64,000 bases of DNA from Aeromicrobium sp. 9AM (GCF_902506105.1 NZ_LR733303.1:806001-870000); one strand, 5' to 3'. Positions 44,947 through 54,236 are shown, numbered from the stretch's first letter. The notes: generated by a model not told the origin, from the sequence alone. Numbers and translations: made by a program.

Positions 44947-47403
44947 ATGACTGCGCTCCGGGACTACTCGGCGGCGGTCACCCAACCCACGCTGACGGCC
45001 GGGCCGGCGCGCTACGACGAGGTCGTCGGCCCCGACGGCAGCCTCCGGGCCGGCTGGAAGCTGCTCGCCGAGACCGCGGTCCAGCTGACTGATGCGGACC
45101 TGCGACGCGTCAGCGGGGACATCGAGCGGTTCCTCGCCAACGACGGCGTGACCTACACGCCGCCGGAGGACGTGCCCGGACCGTGGCGGCTCGACCCCAT
45201 ACCGCTCATCATCGACGCGGCCGAGTGGGCGCACCTCGAGACCGGGCTGGCGCAGCGTACGGAGCTCCTCAACGCGATCCTGGTCGACCTCTACGGTCCG
45301 CAACGGCTGCTCTCGTCGGGCGTCCTCCCGCCGTCCGTCGTGTTCGGCCACGAAGGCTTCCTCCGGGTCGTCGCCCGCGCGTCGGCCGCCGACACGCAGC
45401 CCCTGCTGCTGGCCGCCGCCGACCTCGGACGCAACGGGGCAGGGGAGTGGCAGGTCCTCGCCGACCGGGCCCAGGCGCCGTCGGGCATCGGCTTCGCGAT
45501 GGAGAACCGTCGCGTCATCTCGCGCGTCATGCCGGAGATGTACCGCCAGGCCGGGCTGCACCGCATGGCACCGTTCTTCCAGGCGCTGCGCTCGACCCTG
45601 ATCGACTCGGCGCCCGACACCAGCCCCAACCCCCGCGTCGTGGTGCTGTCGCCCGGCACGCACTCCGAGACCGCGTACGACCAGGCGTTCGTCGCCTCCA
45701 GCCTCGGCTTCCCGCTCGTCGAGGGCAGCGACCTCGTGATGCGGGGTGGCGCGGTGTGGATGCGGGTCTTCGGCCGCCTCGAGCGTGTCGACGTGATCCT
45801 GCGCCGCGTCGACGCCGCGTGGAGCGACGCGCTTGAGCTCCGCAAGAACTCTCAGCTCGGCGTCGCGGGCCTGTCCGAGGCCGTGCGCCGCGGCAATGTG
45901 CGGGTCGTCAACGGTCTCGGCTCCGGCGTGCTGGAGAACCCCGGCCTGCTGCCGTTCCTGTCCGCGATGTGCGAGATGTTGCTCGACGAGCCCCTGCGCC
46001 TGCCGTCGGTGCAGACGTGGTGGACCGGCGATCCGCGCTCGCAGGCGTACGTGCTGGACCACCTTGACGACCTCGTCGTGCGGTCGATCGACGACCCCGC
46101 CGACCTCTCGGACCGGCCCCGTGACGAGCTCCGGTCCGCGATCCTGGCCGAGCCGCACCGCTATGTCGGTCAGGAGCCGCTGGTGCTGTCGCAGTCGCCG
46201 ACCCTCGACGCCCGCGGAGTGAGCCCGCAGGTCCTGACGCTTCGGACGTTCACGCTGCGGTACGGCTCGACGTACCGGCCGCTCATCGGCGGCCTGGCCA
46301 ACGTGTTCGAGTCCGGCCGGCCGGCGTCCAGCAAGGACGTGTGGGTGCTCAAGGACAAGCCGGAGGACCCGGACCAGGGCCTCACGGACGTGCTGCCGCT
46401 GACGAATGTACGCGCTCCGGCGGCGATGGTGCCGCGGGTGCTGGAGGACATGTTCTGGTTCGGCCGCTACGCCGAGCGGGCCGAGGACATGCTGCGGCTC
46501 GTGCTCACGGCGCACGCCAGCGCCGAGGACTTCCGGTCACGCCCGCACACCGCCGGCGGGGCGAGCCTCGCGGTGCTGATGCGCGCGATCGCGAGGCTCA
46601 GCGGCTCACCGTACGGGCCGGACCAGCTCGACGAGGACTTCCGGTCGCTGCTGCTCGACGCCCACCGTCCGGGGTCGGTGGCCCAGTCGATCAGCGCGCT
46701 GCGCGACTCGGCCCAGAGCGTGCGCGACCAGCTCTCGCCCGACACGTGGCAAGCTTTCAGCTCGACCGACCGCGCCTCGGCGGCGCTCAAGAGCTACCAC
46801 TACAGCCACCAGGTCGCCGAGAGCGCCGGCCGCATGCTGACCGGCATCCTGTCGCTCCAGGGCGTGACGGCCAACATGATCCGCGACCCCGGCTGGCGCA
46901 TGATCGGCACCGGACGCGCGGTCGAGCGGGGCCTCCAGCTGTGCCACCTGCTGCGCTCGACCACCACGGTCAGACGCGGGCTCGACGTCGACCGCGACCT
47001 GCACACCGCCGTGCTGTCCGCCGCGGAGAGCGCCGTCACGCACCGCATGCGCTATCGGGGCTACGTACGCCTCGCCGGTGTGCTCGAGCTGCTGCTGACC
47101 GATGGCGACAACCCACGGTCGCTGGCCTTCGGCATCGCCGAGCTGCGTGAGCACCTCGCGCCGATGCCGGGCTCTACCGGCTCGACACGGCCTGAGCGCC
47201 TGCTCGACGACCTCGCCGAGGAGCTCGATCGCGCCGACATCGCGGCGTTGACCGCGATCTCGGGCGAGAACCGGCCCAACCTCGAGCGTTTCCTCGACGC
47301 GTACGTCGCACAGCTCACCCGCTTTGCCGATGCGGTCGGCGAGCTGCACTTCGCGGCCGGTCCGGCGCCGCGCTCGTTCGGATTCGCGGCGGTGAGCGAA
47401 TGA
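44947..47403 (+). CDS. Circularly permuted ATP-grasp / alpha-E fusion protein
   Basis: 818 residues. The first ~470 match the circularly permuted ATP-grasp (type 2) domain: YGPQRLLSSGVLPPSVVFGHEGFLR, GIGFAMENRRVISRVMPE, SPGTHSETAYDQAFVASSLGFPLVEGSDL, VNGLGSGVLENPGLLPFL. From ~500 (MFWFGRYAERAEDMLRLVLTAH) to the end is the alpha-E domain. These domains often occur as two adjacent genes; here they are fused. Comparative genomics has linked them with transglutaminases in a predicted peptide-ligation or tagging system. The transglutaminase gene overlaps it by 4 bp. Confidence 0.9.
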   Translation: MTALRDYSAAVTQPTLTAGPARYDEVVGPDGSLRAGWKLLAETAVQLTDADLRRVSGDIERFLANDGVTYTPPEDVPGPWRLDPIPLIIDAAEWAHLETGLAQRTELLNAILVDLYGPQRLLSSGVLPPSVVFGHEGFLRVVARASAADTQPLLLAAADLGRNGAGEWQVLADRAQAPSGIGFAMENRRVISRVMPEMYRQAGLHRMAPFFQALRSTLIDSAPDTSPNPRVVVLSPGTHSETAYDQAFVASSLGFPLVEGSDLVMRGGAVWMRVFGRLERVDVILRRVDAAWSDALELRKNSQLGVAGLSEAVRRGNVRVVNGLGSGVLENPGLLPFLSAMCEMLLDEPLRLPSVQTWWTGDPRSQAYVLDHLDDLVVRSIDDPADLSDRPRDELRSAILAEPHRYVGQEPLVLSQSPTLDARGVSPQVLTLRTFTLRYGSTYRPLIGGLANVFESGRPASSKDVWVLKDKPEDPDQGLTDVLPLTNVRAPAAMVPRVLEDMFWFGRYAERAEDMLRLVLTAHASAEDFRSRPHTAGGASLAVLMRAIARLSGSPYGPDQLDEDFRSLLLDAHRPGSVAQSISALRDSAQSVRDQLSPDTWQAFSSTDRASAALKSYHYSHQVAESAGRMLTGILSLQGVTANMIRDPGWRMIGTGRAVERGLQLCHLLRSTTTVRRGLDVDRDLHTAVLSAAESAVTHRMRYRGYVRLAGVLELLLTDGDNPRSLAFGIAELREHLAPMPGSTGSTRPERLLDDLAEELDRADIAALTAISGENRPNLERFLDAYVAQLTRFADAVGELHFAAGPAPRSFGFAAVSE

Positions 47404-48287
47404 TCCGCTATCGGGTGACGCACCGGACGACGTACTCGTACGACGACGACGTCAGCGACAGCCTCGGCATCGCCTACCTCGTGCCGCGCGAGCTGCCCTG
47501 GCAGCGCGTCGTGTCGCACGAGCTGACGCTCGACCCGGTGACCGAAGACGCGACCACCGACCTCGACTACTACGGCAACACCGCGACCTACTTCCAGGTG
47601 ACCTCCGCGCACCAGGTGCTCGACATCCTCGCGACGAGCGAGGTCGAGGTCGAGGCGCCGGCCCACGACGCTGCGACCTTGGCGTTGCCGTGGGAGTCGG
47701 CCCGGCCGATGCATCGAGACGATGTGGCCGACGCCTGGCAGGCTCAGGACTTCGTCCTCGCCTCCTCGCTCGCCGACCAGACCGCCGCGGCGCGTGCGTA
47801 CGCCGCCGAGTCGCTGACCCCAGGACGGCCCGTGGGCGAAGCGGTCACCGACCTGATGCACCGGATCCACGCCGACTTCACCTACGACAAGACCGCGACG
47901 ACCGTGAGCTCGACGGTCGACGACATCTTCGCCAAGCGGGCCGGGGTGTGCCAGGACTTCGCGCACCTGACGCTCGCCTGCCTGCGGACGTACGGGCTGG
48001 CGGTGCGATACGTCAGCGGCTACCTCGCGACGACGCCGCCACCCGGCAAGGAGCGCATGGTCGGCGCCGACGCGACCCATGCCTGGGCCGCCGTGTGGAT
48101 CCCGGACGGCGGCTGGCTGGCGGTCGATCCGACGAACGACCAGTGGGTCGACGAACGCTATGTGACGGTGGCGTGGGGCCGCGACTATGCCGACGTACCG
48201 CCGGTCAAGGGCGTGATCTTCACCGAGGCCAAGTCCTCGAACCTCAAGGTCGAGGTCGACGTCGCCCCGCTCGACCTCGCTGGTTGA
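47400..48287 (+). CDS. Transglutaminase-like cysteine protein
   Basis: 295 residues; ATG overlaps the previous stop (ATGA). The bacterial transglutaminase N-terminal beta domain (~1-85, YRVTHRTTYSYDDDVSDS) is followed by the catalytic core with Cys in RAGVCQDFAHLTLACLR (~183), His in GADATHAWAAVWIP (~224) and Asp in GWLAVDPTNDQ (~240). The triad is complete. It could act as a peptidase or amide-forming enzyme on the product of the ATP-grasp partner. The stop codon lies inside a palindromic repeat. Confidence 0.9.
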   Translation: MIRYRVTHRTTYSYDDDVSDSLGIAYLVPRELPWQRVVSHELTLDPVTEDATTDLDYYGNTATYFQVTSAHQVLDILATSEVEVEAPAHDAATLALPWESARPMHRDDVADAWQAQDFVLASSLADQTAAARAYAAESLTPGRPVGEAVTDLMHRIHADFTYDKTATTVSSTVDDIFAKRAGVCQDFAHLTLACLRTYGLAVRYVSGYLATTPPPGKERMVGADATHAWAAVWIPDGGWLAVDPTNDQWVDERYVTVAWGRDYADVPPVKGVIFTEAKSSNLKVEVDVAPLDLAG

Positions 48288-48326
48288 GGTGCGGAGCGAG
48301 CTCTGCGAGCGAAGCCTCCAAACCAG
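48280..48326. repeat. Palindromic intergenic repeat, copy B1
   Basis: Ends CTGGTTGAGG and CCTCCAAACCAG pair; the core GAGCGAGCTCTGCGAGCGAA (48294-48313) matches 12365-12384 in reverse complement over all 20 bases. The transglutaminase stop codon (48285-48287) lies inside it. Confidence 0.7.
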
Positions 48327-48332
48327 TGGTCA

Positions 48333-48378
48333 GTGGTTTCGAGGCTTCGGCCGCGGGCGGCCTTCGCTCCTCAACCAC
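48333..48378. repeat. Palindromic intergenic repeat, copy B2
   Basis: GTGGTTTCGAGGCTTCGG pairs imperfectly with CCTTCGCTCCTCAACCAC across a GGCCGCGGGCGGCC core. It is nearly identical to copy C (58666-58719) and is the reverse complement type of copy A. It lies 6 bp after B1. Confidence 0.7.
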
Positions 48379-48418
48379 CGGAAGAGGCGGAACCGGTGAA
48401 CCCTGACAGGATTGGTCT

Positions 48419-49402
48419 GTGAAGGCCTTCTCGTGCAGGAACTGCGGCAACCCGCTCTACTTCGGCAACTCGAGCTGCGTGAAGTGCGGAACCCGCCTCG
48501 GGTTCTCCCGCGAGGAGAAGGCGATCGTGCCGGTCGACCAGCACGGCCAGTACGTCGACGCGTCGGGGCGGGTGTGGCACGTGTGCGCGAACTCGGCCCT
48601 GTCCGGCTGCACGTGGCTGGCCGATGCGCCCGGGGGCCGGTGCTTCAGCTGTGAGCTCACCAGGACCCGACCGTCAGACGACGACGTCAAGGGACTGTCG
48701 GAGTATCCGATCGCCGAGAGCGCCAAGCGTCGCCTGATCGTCGAGCTCGACGACCTCGGGTTCGCGATCCCCACGCGGAAGGAGGATCCCGAGCACGGGT
48801 TGGCGTTCGACCTGCTCTCGAGCGTCAATGAGAAGGTCACGATCGGCCACGCCGACGGCGTCATCACCCTCGACCTCGCCGAGGGCAACGACGTGCACCG
48901 TGAGCAGCTGCGCGTGTCGATGGACGAGCCGTACCGGACGATGCTGGGCCACTTCCGGCACGAGATCGGGCACTTCTACTGGCAGCAGCTGGTCACCGGC
49001 GACCTGCTCGAGGAGTTTCGCGACCTGTTCGGTGACGAGCGCCAGAGCTATGCCGAGGCGATCGACCGGCACTACAGCGAGGGCGCGCCGGACGGCTGGC
49101 AGGACAACTTCATCAGCCAGTACGCGACGATGCATCCGTGGGAGGACTTCGCCGAGACGTTCGCGCACTACCTGCACATCTGCGACACGGTCGAGACCGC
49201 GTCGGCATACGGGCTGGCCACGGTCGCGGCGCCGCGTCAGTTCACGTCGTTCCGTGACCTCGTCACCGGTGTGTGGGTCCCGCTCAGCATCGCGCTCAAC
49301 CAGATCAACCGCAGCATGGGCAAGGATCCGCTCTACCCGTTCGTGATCCCGCCGCCGGTCCTCGACAAGCTCGACTTCGTCGCCCGGCTCGCACGGTCGT
49401 AG
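48419..49402 (+). CDS. Putative zinc-binding metallopeptidase (Peptidase_Mx-like)
   Basis: 327 residues, GTG start; CAGGAT (48407-48412) lies 6 nt upstream. The N-terminus holds two zinc-ribbon-like Cys groups (FSCRNCG...SSCVKCG at ~5-24 and [10 protein letters not shown]...CFSC at ~54-80). The peptidase core has [11 protein letters not shown] (HExxH variant HEIGH, ~180) and a distal [13 protein letters not shown] with the third ligand. It is often found near ATP-grasp/alpha-E and transglutaminase genes, as here, which suggests it processes the same peptide or protein substrate. Confidence 0.85.
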   Translation: MKAFSCRNCGNPLYFGNSSCVKCGTRLGFSREEKAIVPVDQHGQYVDASGRVWHVCANSALSGCTWLADAPGGRCFSCELTRTRPSDDDVKGLSEYPIAESAKRRLIVELDDLGFAIPTRKEDPEHGLAFDLLSSVNEKVTIGHADGVITLDLAEGNDVHREQLRVSMDEPYRTMLGHFRHEIGHFYWQQLVTGDLLEEFRDLFGDERQSYAEAIDRHYSEGAPDGWQDNFISQYATMHPWEDFAETFAHYLHICDTVETASAYGLATVAAPRQFTSFRDLVTGVWVPLSIALNQINRSMGKDPLYPFVIPPPVLDKLDFVARLARS

Positions 49403-49448
49403 CTCTGCGATTCGGGGAAGTCGGGCCCCGAATGAGAGAATGGAGAAC

Positions 49449-50579
49449 GTGTCCTCCGTCAACCCGAACCCGCTGCCGCTCGTCTTCGAGCAGAAGCGCG
49501 GCCGCGTCAAGCCTCCGCGGCACCTGGCCGACCTGAGTGCTGACGAGCGTACGGCTGTCGCCGAGGCGCTGGGCGAGCCTGCGTTCCGGGTCAAGCAGGT
49601 CGCCAACCACTACTACTCGCGCCTCGAGCGCGATCCGGCCAACATGACCGACCTGCCGGCCGCGAGCCGCGACCGGATCGTCGCCGAGCTGTTGCCGACG
49701 CTGCTCAACCCGGTGCGCACCATGGAGGCCGACAAGGGCGCCACGGTCAAGTCGCTCTGGAAGCTGTTCGACGGAGCGCTCGTCGAGTCGGTGCTGATGC
49801 GCTACACCGACCGCGCCACGATCTGCGTCTCCAGCCAGGCCGGCTGCGGCATGGCGTGCCCGTTCTGCGCCACCGGACAGGGCGGCCTGGAGCGCAACAT
49901 GAGCTGCGCCGAGATCGTCGACCAGGTGCAGGACGCCGCAGGCAAGATGACCCGCGGCGAGATCGCCGGGGGACCCGGTCGCCTCTCCAACGTCGTGTTC
50001 ATGGGCATGGGCGAGCCCATGGCCAACTACAAGGCCGTCATCGGTGCCGTACGCCGCATGGTCGCGCCCGCTCCCGACGGCCTCGGCATGTCGGCGCGCA
50101 ACATCACGGTCAGCACCGTCGGACTGGTGCCCCGCATGAAGCAGCTCGCCGACGAGGGCATCCCCGTCACCCTCGCACTGTCACTGCACGCGCCCGACGA
50201 CGAGCTGCGCAACGAGCTCGTCCCGATCAACACCCGCTGGTCCGTGCACGAGGCGGTCGAGGCGGCGTGGGAGTACGCCCAGAAGACCAAGCGCCGGGTG
50301 TCGATCGAGTACGCCATGATCAAGGACATCAACGACCAGGCCTGGCGTGCCGACCTGCTGGGCGACGTCCTGCAGTCGTACGGCGACTGGGGCTGGGTGC
50401 ACGTCAACCTGATCCCGCTCAACCCGACACCGGGGTCCATGTGGACCGCGTCGCGTCCTGAGGACGAGCGCGAGTTCGTCCGCCGCCTGATCGCCAAGGG
50501 CATCCCGACGACCGTCCGCGATACCCGCGGCAGCGACATCGACGGAGCCTGCGGCCAGCTCGCTGCCGTCGAAGGCTAA
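49449..50579 (+). CDS. rlmN: 23S rRNA/tRNA adenine C2-methyltransferase RlmN
   Basis: 376 residues from the GTG at 49449. GAGAAT (49436-49441) lies 7 nt upstream and overlaps an alternative ATG at 49440, which it argues against. The radical-SAM cluster motif [18 protein letters not shown] (CxxxCxxC, ~130-147) is intact. Accessory segments [24 protein letters not shown] and [11 protein letters not shown] follow, and the second catalytic Cys lies near the C-terminus in DIDGACGQL. It methylates A2503 of 23S rRNA and A37 of tRNAs. Confidence 0.95.
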   Translation: MSSVNPNPLPLVFEQKRGRVKPPRHLADLSADERTAVAEALGEPAFRVKQVANHYYSRLERDPANMTDLPAASRDRIVAELLPTLLNPVRTMEADKGATVKSLWKLFDGALVESVLMRYTDRATICVSSQAGCGMACPFCATGQGGLERNMSCAEIVDQVQDAAGKMTRGEIAGGPGRLSNVVFMGMGEPMANYKAVIGAVRRMVAPAPDGLGMSARNITVSTVGLVPRMKQLADEGIPVTLALSLHAPDDELRNELVPINTRWSVHEAVEAAWEYAQKTKRRVSIEYAMIKDINDQAWRADLLGDVLQSYGDWGWVHVNLIPLNPTPGSMWTASRPEDEREFVRRLIAKGIPTTVRDTRGSDIDGACGQLAAVEG

Positions 50580-50583
50580 CGTC

Positions 50584-50701
50584 CGCTGACGGGTCACTTT
50601 TGGCTCCGTGACGGGTCACTTGTGGCGCTGGCCCAGGCGACAACTGACCCGTCGGGGGACCAAAAGTGACCCGTCAGGGGGCGAAAAGTGGCCCGTCAGC
50701 G
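50584..50701. repeat. Nested inverted repeats between rlmN and phosphoesterase genes
   Basis: CGCTGACGGGTCACTTTTGG (50584-50603) pairs with 50682-50701 in 18 of 20 positions. Inside it, TGACGGGTCACTTGTGG (50609-50625) pairs with 50660-50676 in 16 of 17. The loop contains GGCGACAACTGACCCGT, which recurs at about 58588-58604. It sits between convergent stop codons and could act as a bidirectional terminator. Confidence 0.7.
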
Positions 50702-50705
50702 GGGG

Positions 50706-52430
50706 CTAGGCGAGGGCGGGCTTCGGGGTCAGCAGCTCGAGGTTGCGGTCGGCCTTCGTGCCTTCCTGGGCCGACCGGCGCTGCTGAGGATCGTTCATCG
50801 CCAGCTCGCGGGCCAGGCCGGCCAGCGCGACGGGATCATTGAGCACGCCGCCGTACGCCGCAGGGCCTGCGTGGTCGACCATCGTCGTGAAGATCGAGAG
50901 CGTGCCGTCGTTGTTGTCGACGAGCTCGATGAGCCGCGACTGCTGCGGGAAGTCGATGTGCGACGCCGTGTTGATCTCCCAGAAGCCACCGGAACCGTCG
51001 GGCCGGGCGTGCGACCACACCTGGTTCTGATGCGTGTGGCCGTTGACCCACGCGACGACGTTGGGATGCGACAGCAGGAGCTTCAGCACCGCGTCGCCGA
51101 GGACGCGGGGCTGCAGATCCAGACCGGTCGCGATGAGCGGGTTGTCCATGGTGCCCGAGGTGTGGTGGCTGAACACCAGGACGTACTTGCCGGCCGACGC
51201 CGCAAGCAGGTTGGTCAGCCACGTCATCTGCTTCTGGTCGAGCGACCCGGTGTCGTAGCCGTTGGGGTTGACCGTGTCGAGCACGATGCAGCGGACGTCG
51301 CCCTTGTCGAACGTGTAGTAGGCCGTGCCGTTCTTCTTGTTGTCCGCCGTGAAGCCGTGCCCGACCGGTGTGCCGGTGGTCTTGAAGTGTTCGGCGACGA
51401 CCTCGGCGCGCGTGATGTGGCGGCGCTTGAGGTCGGGGGAGACGAGCCGTATGGACGACAGCCCGATCGCCCCGAGCAGCACGTTGGGATCAGCGGTCGT
51501 GAGGCTCGTGAGCAGGTCGGTCTGGGAGGCGCCGGGCGGGACCGCCATGACCTTGAGCAGCCCGGTCGACACCAGGCTCAGCGGCAGCGAGTGCGGGAAG
51601 TTGCCCTGGACGAGGCCGTCGTGGTTGCCGAACGCGGTGTACCAGGGCATCTGCAGGCCCTTGGCGGTGAACGGCTTGCGAGCGGCGGCGAGCAGGCCGG
51701 GCACCTGCGGGAAGCCGAACCGCGACTTGTAGATGTCTGCCTGCTGCCCGGCCGGCGGGGTGTCGGGGTGCCAGTAGTGGCGGTCGTACGTGACGTTGTC
51801 GGAGACGCCCTCGTACTGGGACAGGTTGCCGGAGTCGGGGGTGATCTGCTTCCCGCCGTCGAGGATGTCGATGTTCCAGCGGAACTCGTTCTGCTGGCAG
51901 TTGTCGGAGTTGTCGCCGGTCTGGATCGCGAACGCCAACGGGGTGCCGCTGACCGGGGCGGCCTGCACGTCGTTGATCGCCCGGACCATCGACTCGGCGA
52001 CCTGGAGCGTGAGCATCTCGTGGGCGCGGTAGCTCGACGAGAGCAGGCCGATGACGGGGTCGCCGGGGGAGTACTGGTCCTCGAGCCGGTCGACGTACTC
52101 GAGGCGCATCGGCGATTGCGCGTCGACCAGGTGCACGTCGGTCATGTGGGCGAAGGCGAGCACCGGTGTGCGGGTCGTCGTACGTGCGGGGTTGGCGGTG
52201 CCGCCCAGGTCGGTACGCACCGTGTGCGGCTCGCCGGCCTGCACGACCACGGGGGCGTAGCCGCCGGCGCCAGGAGTGCCGCGCACGAGCGTCTTCGCAA
52301 GCGTCGTGTGCTCAGGGGTGAGCTGCCCGGTGACGGCCCAGGCCGCGGAGGACAGCGCCATGTCGGTCAGCGCCGTCGCGCCGCCGATCACGACACTGGA
52401 CTGGATGAGGGCGCGACGAGACAGGACCAT
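50706..52430 (-). CDS. Tat-exported metallophosphoesterase (TIGR03767-like)
   Basis: 574 residues. The N-terminus LSRRALIQSSVVIGGATAL is a Tat-type signal. Calcineurin-type metal motifs follow: AHMTDVHLVDAQSP (DxH, ~95), IQTGDNSDN (GDxxDN, ~170), FGNHDGLVQ (GNHD, ~275), SHHTSGTMD and VAWVNGHTHQNQ (GHxH, ~450). It is a complete phosphoesterase that would act outside the membrane. The length and motif spacing fit the TIGR03767 group of unknown substrate. Confidence 0.88.
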   Translation of the reverse strand: MVLSRRALIQSSVVIGGATALTDMALSSAAWAVTGQLTPEHTTLAKTLVRGTPGAGGYAPVVVQAGEPHTVRTDLGGTANPARTTTRTPVLAFAHMTDVHLVDAQSPMRLEYVDRLEDQYSPGDPVIGLLSSSYRAHEMLTLQVAESMVRAINDVQAAPVSGTPLAFAIQTGDNSDNCQQNEFRWNIDILDGGKQITPDSGNLSQYEGVSDNVTYDRHYWHPDTPPAGQQADIYKSRFGFPQVPGLLAAARKPFTAKGLQMPWYTAFGNHDGLVQGNFPHSLPLSLVSTGLLKVMAVPPGASQTDLLTSLTTADPNVLLGAIGLSSIRLVSPDLKRRHITRAEVVAEHFKTTGTPVGHGFTADNKKNGTAYYTFDKGDVRCIVLDTVNPNGYDTGSLDQKQMTWLTNLLAASAGKYVLVFSHHTSGTMDNPLIATGLDLQPRVLGDAVLKLLLSHPNVVAWVNGHTHQNQVWSHARPDGSGGFWEINTASHIDFPQQSRLIELVDNNDGTLSIFTTMVDHAGPAAYGGVLNDPVALAGLARELAMNDPQQRRSAQEGTKADRNLELLTPKPALA

Positions 52431-52547
52431 GCACCAACAACGACTCGGCTGCTGTGACGTTACTCACAAGTCATATAGCCGTCGTGCGGGCACGGCGGGC
52501 GGCCCCTGATCAGGGCGGATAGCGTGGTGGCGACCCGAAGGAGACCC

Positions 52548-53267
52548 ATGCTCGGTGTGACCACGGACGGACCTGTCGTCGTCCTCGAACTGCAGCGCGA
52601 GGACCGGCGCAACGCGCTCAACCTCGAGCTCTGCCGCGCCATCCATGCGGCGGTCGACGAGGCGGTCGCCGGCGGTGCCCGTGTCATCGTCGTCACGGGC
52701 CAGGGCACGGCGTTCTGCTCGGGCGCCGACCTCGGTGGGGTGTACGGGCCGGAATTCCTCGACGCGCTCTACGGCATGCTGCACCACCTCGCCAAGCTGC
52801 CGGTGCCGCTCATCGCGGCGGTCAACGGGGCGGCGATCGGTGCCGGGACGCAGCTCGCCATCGCGTGCGACCTGAGGGTTGCCGACGAGAAGGCCACGTT
52901 CGGCGTGCCCACGGCCCGCAACGGCCTGGCCGTCGATGCGTGGACCATCCGCACGCTGTCCGACATCGCCGGTGCCGGGCCGGCACGTCGCCTCATGCTG
53001 GCGGCCGAGACCTTCGACCGTGACACAGCGCTCGGCATGGGCCTCGCGGATCGCCCCGGCACGCTCGACGACGCCGTGGCGTGGGCTCACGAGATCGCCG
53101 AGTTCGCGCCGCTGACGCTGGCGCACAACAAGCTGATCCTCAATGGGTCCGTCGATGACGACGCGGCGATCGCCGAGAGCTTCGACGCGGTGTGGGCGAG
53201 CGCCGACGTACGCGAAGGGGCCGCTGCGCGGGCCGAGAAGCGTACGCCGAAGTTCGAGGGGCGCTGA
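52548..53267 (+). CDS. Enoyl-CoA hydratase/isomerase (crotonase family)
   Basis: 239 residues from the ATG at 52548, which has AAGGAG just upstream. Oxyanion-hole motifs: GTAFCSGADLGGVYG (~57-71) and AAVNGAAIGAGTQLAIACDLRVADE (~92-116). The residue pattern after ATFGVPTARNGLAVD lacks an obvious hydratase glutamate, so the exact reaction is uncertain. It overlaps the next gene by one base and so shares an operon with a truncated adenylate-forming protein. Confidence 0.87.
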   Translation: MLGVTTDGPVVVLELQREDRRNALNLELCRAIHAAVDEAVAGGARVIVVTGQGTAFCSGADLGGVYGPEFLDALYGMLHHLAKLPVPLIAAVNGAAIGAGTQLAIACDLRVADEKATFGVPTARNGLAVDAWTIRTLSDIAGAGPARRLMLAAETFDRDTALGMGLADRPGTLDDAVAWAHEIAEFAPLTLAHNKLILNGSVDDDAAIAESFDAVWASADVREGAAARAEKRTPKFEGR

Positions 53268-53725
53268 TGACGAGCGTGATCTACCGGGTCCTCGACGCGC
53301 AGGTGATCCACGGCCTCGCCGACAACCTCGCGATCGAGGATCAGCGCGGCACGATGTCGTACGCCGAGCTGCTCCACGAGTCCGCCTCGATCGCCGGGGC
53401 GTTCACGAGCGTCGGCATCACCCCCGGCACAGGCTTCCACATCGATGTCGCACCCGGTCGCGAGCTGGTCGTCGCGGTGCTGGCGTGCGCACGCATCGGC
53501 GTGCTGCCGTCGCCGGCCGCAGACATCCGGCTCGCCGGTGTGCCGCCGGTGCTGCACCTGCCGGACACCGAGGTGCCGTGGCACCTGCTGATCCAGGCCG
53601 GACGCACCGATCCGGAGCCGGCGCCGCCTGACGATCCCGAGGGCTACGAGTCCCGGATGCGCGAGGCATACCCGGACATCTTCAACGCGCTCGAAGCCGG
53701 AGAGACGATCGTCACTGTTGGGTGA
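53267..53725 (+). CDS. Short AMP-binding-like protein (N-terminal ANL fragment)
   Basis: 152 residues; the ATG overlaps the crotonase stop. The sequence resembles the first subdomain of acyl-CoA synthetases (LAIEDQRGTMSYAELLHESASIAGAFTSVGITPGTGFHIDVAPGRELVVAVLACARIGVLPSP). The protein ends before the P-loop-like and adenylation motifs, so it cannot be an active ligase on its own. The reading frame is intact with an in-frame stop, which suggests a maintained short protein rather than fresh decay. Confidence 0.65.
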   Translation: MTSVIYRVLDAQVIHGLADNLAIEDQRGTMSYAELLHESASIAGAFTSVGITPGTGFHIDVAPGRELVVAVLACARIGVLPSPAADIRLAGVPPVLHLPDTEVPWHLLIQAGRTDPEPAPPDDPEGYESRMREAYPDIFNALEAGETIVTVG

Positions 53726-53744
53726 CAGTGGGCCGAGCGAGCGC

Positions 53745-54236
53745 TCAGCGCACACCCCAGGAGTACGTCTGCTTCTCCAGGCGCAGGTAGACGAACGTCT
53801 CGGTCGTCACGACCCGCTCGAGCGCGCTGATCTGCTCCGACACGATCTCGAGGAGCTCGTCGTCACTCTCGGCCACGAGCTCCGCGAGGATGTCGAAGCG
53901 CCCCGTCGTGATGACGATGTAATCGAGCTTGTCGATCGCGGAGAGCTCGGCGGCGACCTGCCTGACGTTGCCGCTGACCTTGACCCCGATCATCGCCTGG
54001 CGGGCGAAGCCCATCTGCATCGGATCGGTCACGGCGACAACCTGCATGACGCCGCTCTCGATGAGCTTCTGCACGCGATGTCGCACCGCGGCCTCTGACA
54101 GGCCGACCTCCTTGGCGATCGCCGAGTAGGACAGGCGGCCATCATCCTGCAGCAGCTCGATGATCTGCTTCGCGGTCTCGTCGAGGTGCTGACCCCGACC
54201 CTCCACCGGTTTACGCTCGCTCATGATCGACATCAT
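53745..54236 (-). CDS. Lrp/AsnC-family transcriptional regulator
   Basis: 163 residues from the ATG at 54236; ATGs at 54233 and 54224 are alternatives and no RBS decides. The HTH is LSYSAIAKEVGLSEAAVRHRVQKLIESGVM (~37-66) and a RAM effector domain follows (VSGNVRQVAAELSAIDKLDYIVITTGRFDILAEL). It is divergent from potD across 146 bp and is the best candidate for regulating the polyamine genes, with an amine or amino acid as effector. Confidence 0.92.
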   Translation of the reverse strand: MMSIMSERKPVEGRGQHLDETAKQIIELLQDDGRLSYSAIAKEVGLSEAAVRHRVQKLIESGVMQVVAVTDPMQMGFARQAMIGVKVSGNVRQVAAELSAIDKLDYIVITTGRFDILAELVAESDDELLEIVSEQISALERVVTTETFVYLRLEKQTYSWGVR

